The translations under genes were made by a program, and so were the position numbers. A stretch of 64,000 nt of DNA. Origin: Endozoicomonas_A sp049275935. Lineage in GTDB: Bacteria; Pseudomonadota; Gammaproteobacteria; Pseudomonadales; Endozoicomonadaceae. The notes beneath the pieces were generated by a model. That model saw only the letters and a list, made by a program, of their open reading frames with translations. It did no database searches and was not told the DNA's origin. Numbering within the stretch: position 1 is the first letter of the stretch; every line of letters begins with the position of its first letter. Below, piece after piece: positions 59,491 through 64,000 of the stretch. The stretch lies in NCBI RefSeq assembly GCF_049275935.1, contig NZ_CP184830.1, positions 4,278,001 through 4,342,000 on the forward strand, written 5' to 3'.

Positions 59491-60062
59491 TGGCTTCTCA
59501 ATTTACTGCTGTTTTTGATGCCTGTGTTCTTTATCCTTCGGTGTTAAGAGACGTGTTGTTAAGGTTGGCGATAACAGACACTTTTCGCGCCAAGTGGACA
59601 GACAAAATTCATGATGAGTGGACTCGCAATCTGAAAGCCAATCGTCCAGACATTGATGAGAATTACCTCAATAAAACCCGACAGCTGATGAACGCTCATG
59701 TCCGGGATGCAGTGGTTGAAGGTTTTGAGCACTTGATTGATTCAGTTCAACTACCAGATCAGGATGACCGGCATGTTGTTGCAGCGGCAATTGTCGCTAA
59801 TGCCGATGTCATAGTGACTTATAACCTGAAAGACTTTCCTGATGAAGCCCTTACCCCATATGAACTTCAGGCTATTCATCCTGACAGCTTTATTCATGAT
59901 CTGATTGATCTGCATCCGGCAGAAGTCATTGGCGTGATCCGCTCGGCGAGAGGTGCTTTAAAAAAACCATCATTGACGGTTGATGAATATCTGAGCAGGC
60001 TAAGAAAGCAAAGGTTGCCGGAAACGGTCACCTGGCTAGAGTCAATGAAGCTCGTTCTGTAA
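59490..60062 (+). CDS. PIN-domain toxin
   Basis: 190 residues, PIN_3-type ribonuclease. Acidic metal residues are in AVFDACVLYPS (D10), the central QLPDQDDRHVVAAAI and NADVIVTYNLKDFPDEAL. RDVLLRLAITDTFRAKWTDK and HDEWTRNLKANRPDIDENYL are typical of this branch, which is longer than classic VapC (130 residues). Likely cuts tRNA or mRNA when released from the antitoxin; target unknown. All catalytic acids appear present. Confidence 0.88.
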   Translation: MASQFTAVFDACVLYPSVLRDVLLRLAITDTFRAKWTDKIHDEWTRNLKANRPDIDENYLNKTRQLMNAHVRDAVVEGFEHLIDSVQLPDQDDRHVVAAAIVANADVIVTYNLKDFPDEALTPYELQAIHPDSFIHDLIDLHPAEVIGVIRSARGALKKPSLTVDEYLSRLRKQRLPETVTWLESMKLVL

Positions 60063-60196
60063 GAGGAAAACAGTAAACTCACAAGATTACTGATGGAGCC
60101 AGCACTGTGGGAGTGATCAGTACATTGGAGCCAGATGGGTTTATAGCTTTCACATAACCCAAAGGTTTTGACAATCACTGTTCTGCGTAGAAAAGT

Positions 60197-60643
60197 TTAT
60201 CTGCTTTGAAATTTCAAGACAGCTTGCATCATCTCAGGCGTGTGAAAGTGTCGTGCATTCAGACTACGAGTCAGGATATGTCGTTCGGGTTTTGAACAGC
60301 TACTTTCTGAAAACCAGAGACCTTCAGAGTTGGCATCAGTATGCACACTGGTTTGCCAGATAATGTTTCCATCATCATGCCGGGTACCCAGACGACAGTC
60401 ACCGCAGTGGATAACCTGAGTCTTTAGCTTTGCTGTTCCCTTTGGGACAAGCAGAATAAGATAGCTGGCAATATTCAACAGATATTTTTTGCGCAACTCT
60501 TTTTGCAGGGCTCTGAGCAGAGTAATGACAGTCTGGCTATGTGGCATTGAGGGTGAATCAATTTCAACTATTCCTGCGACCATGTGATTCAGGATGAACT
60601 GGGTAAATGCATTACCCGGTTGTCCTTTTTGAGCGCCTAGCAA
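60197..60643 (-). pseudogene. PP2C-like phosphatase C-terminal fragment fused to a traE remnant
   Basis: The stretch VIHCGDCRLGTRHDDGNIIW followed by QTSVHTDAN, and later HILTRSLNARHFHTPEMMQA, looks like the second half of a small PP2C-type phosphatase, with the GDCR turn. The first half with the metal-binding DGHG is absent. Its apparent TTG start at 60643 is inside the in-frame remains of traE (YYEWWGLSLAELLG runs directly into AQKGQPGNAF), so a recombination joined the two. It is convergent with the PIN toxin. Family call is moderate. Confidence 0.55.
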
Positions 60644-60874
60644 TTCAGCCAGAGACAGCCCCCACCACTCGTAATAAACCCGAGAAGCTGCTCTGGACTA
60701 AATTCCAACCTGTCCATCCATAAACGGCAAGCTCAACTCAACAGCCGGTTTGCGACTCAGGCAGTGGATCAGCAGCAGTGCATTCGTCAGCACCAGTACC
60801 AGCAACATCAGCCTGTCCACACAGAGCTGCTGACGGCATTGCTTCAAACGACCCAGATAGTCTTGAATGGTCAT
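60641..60874 (-). pseudogene. traE: traE copy 2, 5' fragment with nonsense codon
   Basis: From the ATG at 60874 about 67 codons match traE (MTIQDYLGRLKQCRQQLCVD, the membrane helix, KPAVELSLPFMDGQVGI), then a TAG replaces the following Gln codon. The homologous sequence goes on to 60641, where it fuses in frame with the PP2C-like fragment. Confidence 0.9.
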
Positions 60875-61152
60875 TTTCGGGAAGGGTAAAAGACCCGAAC
60901 ATAAGGGTTGGGCAAGGTTCTGGCTTTCACAAAATAAAAGCCCAGCCAGTAAAGCCGGTGGCTCAGGTGGCCGTCAGGGTGACGGTCCCGGAACCGTCGA
61001 TAGACACGGATCGCCATCCAGCCCAGAAACATGCCCAGTAGCAGCTGGTCAAACCAGATACCCCAGATCAGGCCCACGGCTACGGGGTAGATTTCATCCA
61101 GAGACCAGAACAGGAACTGGATGGGGTCGTTGATGGTGCGGGGGGTTTCCAT
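60871..61152 (-). CDS. traL: TraL-type protein, copy 2
   Basis: 93 residues, differing from copy 1 in only a few positions (METPRT for MEIPRT; GMFLGW for GMLLGW). The frame is intact, so it could replace copy 1. It arose by duplication of a traL-traE segment. On its 5' side the DNA switches immediately to the parDE promoter region. A remaining 4-bp overlap with the damaged traE copy 2 shows that the original gene junction was copied. Confidence 0.88.
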   Translation of the reverse strand: METPRTINDPIQFLFWSLDEIYPVAVGLIWGIWFDQLLLGMFLGWMAIRVYRRFRDRHPDGHLSHRLYWLGFYFVKARTLPNPYVRVFYPSRK

Positions 61153-61176
61153 GATGCTTTCGACTCATTTACCGTC

Positions 61177-61207
61177 TATACTCTGTAAGACATATTCTTA
61201 CAGGAGG
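61177..61207 (+). promoter_or_regulatory. parDE promoter, operator and ribosome site
   Basis: A -10-like TATACT (61177-61182) is followed at once by the inverted repeat CTGTAAG-ACATATT-CTTACAG (61183-61203), whose right arm runs into the ribosome site AGGAGG (61202-61207). ParD dimers typically bind such a site to repress the operon. Confidence 0.65.
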
Positions 61208-61213
61208 TGCAAT

Positions 61214-61456
61214 ATGGCTCGAACATTAACCATCAGCCTTGGAGATGAACTTCAGGGCTATGCTCAACAGCTGGTCGATTCCGGTGCATACTCATCCGTC
61301 AGTGAAGTGGTGCGTGAGGCGTTAAGAAACCTGAGAGAACAGAAAGCTTCCTCAAGCCTGGAGCAATTGAGGGCAATGATTGACGAAGGTGACAACAGTG
61401 GTGAACCGGTTGATCTTGAAGTTGAAAAGTTCCTTTCCCAAATGAAAAAACGGTAA
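61214..61456 (+). CDS. parD: ParD-family antitoxin
   Basis: 80 residues. Ribbon-helix-helix N-terminus MARTLTISLGDELQGYAQQL with VDSGAYSSVSEVVREALRNL, followed by an acidic toxin-binding tail (EEGD-like IDEGDNSGEPVDLEVEKFLS). The ATG at 61214 has AGGAGG at ideal distance; an open frame from 61121 includes promoter DNA and is not used. Autoregulator and antidote of the ParE toxin encoded six bp downstream. Confidence 0.93.
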   Translation: MARTLTISLGDELQGYAQQLVDSGAYSSVSEVVREALRNLREQKASSSLEQLRAMIDEGDNSGEPVDLEVEKFLSQMKKR

Positions 61457-61461
61457 CCCTT

Positions 61462-61764
61462 ATGCCCCCATCCAAGCAGTACTTGTTCAAGCCCCGTGCA
61501 CGACAGGATTTGGAGGGCATATATGACTATACCGTGAGTGAGTTTGGAGAAGAGCAGGCTGATCTGTATATCCGAAATCTTTTTGATACCTTTCAACGAC
61601 TGGCTGAAACACCGGGCTTTGCTCGATGCCGGGATGACCTCAGAAAAGGGCTCAAATCATACCCTGTGAAGGCTCATATCGTTTTCTTCAGAGAAACGGT
61701 GAATGGCGTATTAATTATCAGAGTGCTTCACCAATCGATGGATTTTCAATCACAAAAGTACTGA
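61462..61764 (+). CDS. parE: ParE-family toxin
   Basis: 100 residues of the RelE/ParE fold: YLFKPRARQDLEGIYDYTVS, FGEEQADLYIRNLFDTFQRL, TPGFARCRDDLRKGLKSYPV and VFFRETVNGVLIIRVLHQSM. These are the ParE hallmarks (gyrase inhibitors); length is normal and the C-terminal RVLHQSMD motif is intact. It follows parD by 5 bp. It forms with parD the second addiction module in the decayed conjugative region. Confidence 0.92.
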   Translation: MPPSKQYLFKPRARQDLEGIYDYTVSEFGEEQADLYIRNLFDTFQRLAETPGFARCRDDLRKGLKSYPVKAHIVFFRETVNGVLIIRVLHQSMDFQSQKY

Positions 61765-61781
61765 TCGATCCTGGGAAATGC

Positions 61782-62726
61782 TCACTGTTGTCGAAGATTT
61801 ATAGTTTTGGTGTTTTGATAGTGGTTGAGTTCTGATGGGGTAATACTGTCGTATCGGGCTTCCAATCGTTTTCGACTGTCCTCCTGGTGCTGGTCGAAAT
61901 CCAGCCTTGACCCTTTGCCCGTCAGAGTTTCCAGATTCAACTGTTTCAATGTGTCAGCATTCAACTCTGGCAGTTTGTTTTGCAATTTTAACAATGCCAG
62001 CCACTCGCTAAGATCAATCTGGTTCCAGTCCACTGAATGCAGAGTTTCAGGCGTTATACCCGAGCAATCGGGATGTTTGGCAGAGCCCCATCCAGTGTTC
62101 AGCTGCTTTCTGATCTGTACTTGCATGATGCGGGAAAGGGGTGAACTGAAACAGCAATAGCTGTTGTACTCCATGCTGCTCAATCCCAGGAACTTGCTTT
62201 CCCTGTAAATGCCGACTTTATGGCAGGTTTTCATCTCACTTTTAATGGCCAATTCAAATTCTTCGGTTTCACATTTATTGGTGATCTGAATAATCAGTTT
62301 GGTCATGGTGTAAGCTGTGTAGGTTATGGTGACGACGCTGATCGCTGAGGTGATGGCCGGGTTCATAATCAGGGTTTGTTGGCTCAGCTGACCGTCCTGA
62401 GAAGCCAGGTTGTCACCAACCGTTCGGAACAGTAGATTGATGGCATCCTCGCCCAGAATTTTATAGACGACTTCCGTCATTTTTTGCATCAGTTGTTGCT
62501 GCATATTTCCGAGCATCGTGTCCTGAGATAAAGAGCGCGCTTCCTGTGACAGCTCACCGGTGATGGGTCTGGCAGTGGCAGTCTGAGTGTGAACTTCAGC
62601 CGGTGTCGACCATAGCTTTTCTGTGAGCTTGTCCCAGCTTTTGCCTAAATCGGAGCATCTGAAGGTTTTTCCATCATCAGATTTGGTAGCTGGTTGGTAA
62701 CAGATTGAGGGTTTCGTGTTATAGCA
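61782..62726 (-). pseudogene. traN: TraN C-terminal remnant
   Basis: The ATG at 62516 gives 244 residues, but the frame stays open to 62726 and upstream sequence (GKTFRCSDLGKSWDKLTEKL) looks coding, so the start is unclear. Family features are CETEEFELAIKSEMKTCHKV, NSYCCFSSPLSRIMQVQIRK, GWGSAKHPDCSGITPETL and VDWNQIDLSEWLALL, the end of the mating-pair stabilisation protein TraN. The large Cys-rich N-terminal region (TraN has 600 or more residues) is gone. Some family cysteines of the FLGVC-type motif are replaced (FLGLSS). Another open frame (62645-62818) overlaps the upstream end, which suggests a frameshift. Confidence 0.75.
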
Positions 62727-62872
62727 TCATATTGCTGGTCGATCTGATGGAGCCAGGTTGAGCGGGTATGTTGCTCAAATATGCGAATGGCTTCCTGAGT
62801 TGGTTTCTGCCATTGCAGTGTGAAAGCAGAAAGCTAACAATCGACCCAGCAGCTTGTAGCAGGCACGTATTG

Positions 62873-63118
62873 TCATTGGCTGACGGTCTGGCAACAATCC
62901 CGATACTACCAAAGCAGATACATAGCGTCGTCTTTAGCCAATGGGTGACGATGCATTCCCCATGCTGCGGCTGAAGCTCCGATCCAGTGTGCTTTCTGCT
63001 TTTCCGGCTCAGGCCAGAACATGCTCATTTTATACTCGCTTTTGAGGAACCAGGGAATGATAAGGCTGTGGCACTGGACCTCTTCTCCTATGGTTTTTCT
63101 GCCAAGACCAGTCTTCAA
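62873..63118 (-). pseudogene. traU: TraU C-terminal remnant with internal stop
   Basis: HSLIIPWFLKSEYKMSMFWP with EPEKQKAHWIGASAAAWGMH resembles the C-terminal part of TraU (SEYKM..WP.P, W..G). The reading frame hits a TAG after AMYLLW and continues YRDCCQTVSQ before TGA, where TraU normally ends with a W/FRxxDCC motif. Its 5' side is fused at 63116-63118 to a traE fragment. Upstream TraU sequence is missing. Confidence 0.65.
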
Positions 63119-63251
63119 CAGCCGGTTTGCGACTCAGGCAGTCGATCAGCAGCAGTGCATTCGTCAGCACCAGTACCAGCAGCATCAGCCTGTCCACACA
63201 GAGCTGCTGACGCTATTGCTTCAAACGACGCAGAGAGTCTTGAATGGTCAT
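63116..63251 (-). pseudogene. traE: traE copy 3, short 5' fragment with nonsense codon
   Basis: Starts MTIQDSLRRLKQ and then has TAG where copy 1 has the Trp codon TGG. About 45 codons match; the match ends after the SRKPAV codons, where traU-derived DNA begins. Confidence 0.9.
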
Positions 63252-63516
63252 TTTCGGGAAGGGTAAAGACCCGAACATAAGGGTTGGGCAAGGTTCTGGC
63301 TTCTACAAAATAAAAGCCCAGCCAGTAAAGTCGATGGCTCAGGTGACCGTCAGGGTGACGATCCCGAAACCGTCGATAAACACGAATCGCCATCCAGCCC
63401 AGAAGCAGCTGGTCAAACCAGATACCCCAAATCAGGCCCATGGCTACGGGGTAGATTTCATCCAGAGACCAGAACAGGAACTGGATGGGGTCGTTGATGG
63501 TGCAGGGGATTTCCAT
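63248..63516 (-). pseudogene. traL: traL copy 3 with 12-bp deletion and frameshift
   Basis: Matches copies 1 and 2 from MEIPCTINDPIQFLFWSLDE but lacks four codons (LLLGWMAIR for LLLGMLLGWMAIR) and loses one A near its end (GGTAAAGACC for GGTAAAAGACC), so that VRVFYPSRK becomes VRVFTLPEND and the frame runs on through the traE fragment. Confidence 0.88.
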
Positions 63517-63552
63517 CTGGTTCTTCCTGTCAGGATTGGGAAAGGTCTTGTG

Positions 63553-63966
63553 CTACAGGTGCTTCAGGAATTCCTCTTGCACCAGAGATTCCAGTTCCAG
63601 CATGGAGCTTAATTGTTGCTTTTTGGCAGTTTCATGAAGCTAGACAATAACTTCATATTGATCCGGCTCACCTTCTGCGTCACAGAAAACTTTGAGTTCA
63701 TCCGGAATAATTTCATAGTTAATTATAATGGCCAGTGCCTGTACCAGAGAGGGGCGGTCTTGCCAGTGAAAATAAGCCAGAAGTCGACCTTTAATTACAT
63801 CGGAGGCATGCAAAATGGGTATGTCGCCTTGTTTTGAATGAGCGACAGTGGTTTCTTCAATAATCTGGTTTCCAATAGCGAGAGGTGCAGAAGGAAACTC
63901 AACACAAATCTGCGTTGACTCATTGACAAACACGCGGCCTTGTTTAAAAAATCCTAATTCAGCCAT
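63553..63966 (-). CDS. Unknown protein, probably interrupted by an amber codon
   Basis: The frame from ATG 63966 (MAELGFFKQGRVFVNESTQI) runs to a TAG at 63640-63642 (108 residues). In the same frame it continues LHETAKKQQLSSMLELESLV and QEEFLKHL to a second TAG at 63553, a coding-looking tail, so a Gln-to-amber change is likely. The frame is also open upstream of the ATG to the window edge (SYDASESLKTA), so the gene may be longer. The region RLLAYFHWQDRPSLVQALAI is amphipathic; no family recognised. It lies just upstream of traL copy 3. Confidence 0.45.
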
Positions 63967-64000
63967 TGCGGTTTTCAGCGATTCTGAGGCGTCGTAGCTG

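Larger units (their letters stand above)
52140..63516 (-). mobile_element. Decayed F/SXT-type integrative conjugative element remnant next to tRNA-Arg
   Basis: The minus strand carries, read from right to left, traU and traN fragments, traL copies, traE, traK, traB, traV, traA, traI, traD, a DUF4400 gene, traF and an HTH gene, ending 70 bp from the tRNA 3' end. traC, traW, traH, traG and an integrase are not seen. Several genes are deleted or interrupted. Two toxin-antitoxin modules on the plus strand sit between copies of traE-traL. No direct repeat of the tRNA 3' end was noticed inside the window, so the far attachment site is unknown and the element may extend past 64000. Confidence 0.85.

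Noticed and set aside
60778..61133. Plus-strand frames opposite traE/traL copy 2 (and the similar ones at 58541-59035 and 63244-63612)
   Set aside because: Antisense shadows of the repeated traE-traL segment; they look conserved only because the DNA is repeated.
62645..62818. Separate gene upstream of the traN remnant
   Set aside because: A 57-codon frame without start signals that overlaps the traN frame; more likely part of the same broken gene or its neighbour.
52140..64000. Integrase, origin of transfer or right attachment site
   Set aside because: Looked for; no tyrosine or serine recombinase and no repeat of the tRNA 3' end was recognised in this part of the window.
1..64000. CRISPR array or complete defence system
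   Set aside because: No regularly spaced short repeats and no cas genes were seen; the tandem repeats present have no spacers.

Overview
The window looks like a chromosomal segment of a marine, Endozoicomonas-like gammaproteobacterium (Oceanospirillales). The evidence is the mix of standard gammaproteobacterial housekeeping genes (menFDHCE, mnmC, dusA, dusC, guaC, rsmC, trmN, mlaA), an anaerobic pfl pair, large lineage-specific proteins without recognisable domains, a RING-ankyrin protein of eukaryotic type, and many intergenic fold-back repeats. Genus-level assignment is inference; there is no rRNA in the window.

Layout. 1-454: 5' part of a polysaccharide-export ABC permease running off the left edge. 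455-1826: gene-poor DNA with the first 167-bp fold-back repeat. 1.8-5.7 kb: hutI (histidine breakdown), putP (proline uptake) and two small unknown genes. 5.7-6.2 kb: REP-like repeats. 6.2-12.6 kb: tightly overlapping menaquinone operon menF-menD-menH-menC-menE, then thpR. 13.3-14.1 kb: alaE behind a candidate structured leader RNA. 14.7-20.2 kb: oligopeptide ABC transporter (fused double ATPase, binding protein, two permeases). 20.2-25.4 kb: GT87-type membrane protein, a wrecked hemG, an M23 peptidase, a RING/ankyrin protein and msrA. 25.7-29.4 kb: mnmC-dusC and mgsA. 30.8-34.0 kb: pflB-pflA. 34.1-38.0 kb: second fold-back repeat touching the guaC stop codon, guaC, udk, yciA, rsmC. 38.2-46.2 kb: cystine-type binding protein and permease, two large unknown proteins, an HTH antitoxin-like gene beside the third fold-back repeat, trmN and an EamA transporter. 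46.6-51.9 kb: dusA, rssC-rssB partner-switching pair, mlaA, another EamA transporter and a FlgM-like protein.

52.06-64.0 kb: tRNA-Arg(CCT) followed by a decayed F/SXT-type conjugative element on the minus strand: HTH gene, traF, DUF4400, traD, traI, traA, traV, traB, traK, traE, traL, and fragments of traN and traU. Several tra genes carry deletions, frameshifts or nonsense codons. The traE-traL segment is present three times; two of the copies are directly followed, on the side of the traL start, by toxin-antitoxin modules (HTH/PIN and ParDE). No integrase is visible, so transfer looks impossible from what is present; the addiction modules may help keep the remnant.

Most notable signals: (1) three copies of a symmetric hairpin element whose two arms change together between copies, while the apical motif stays constant; (2) the nested-stem leader in front of alaE; (3) the RING-ankyrin effector candidate; (4) hemG lost by internal deletion in an organism that keeps the menaquinone genes HemG needs; (5) triplicated traE-traL with TA modules.
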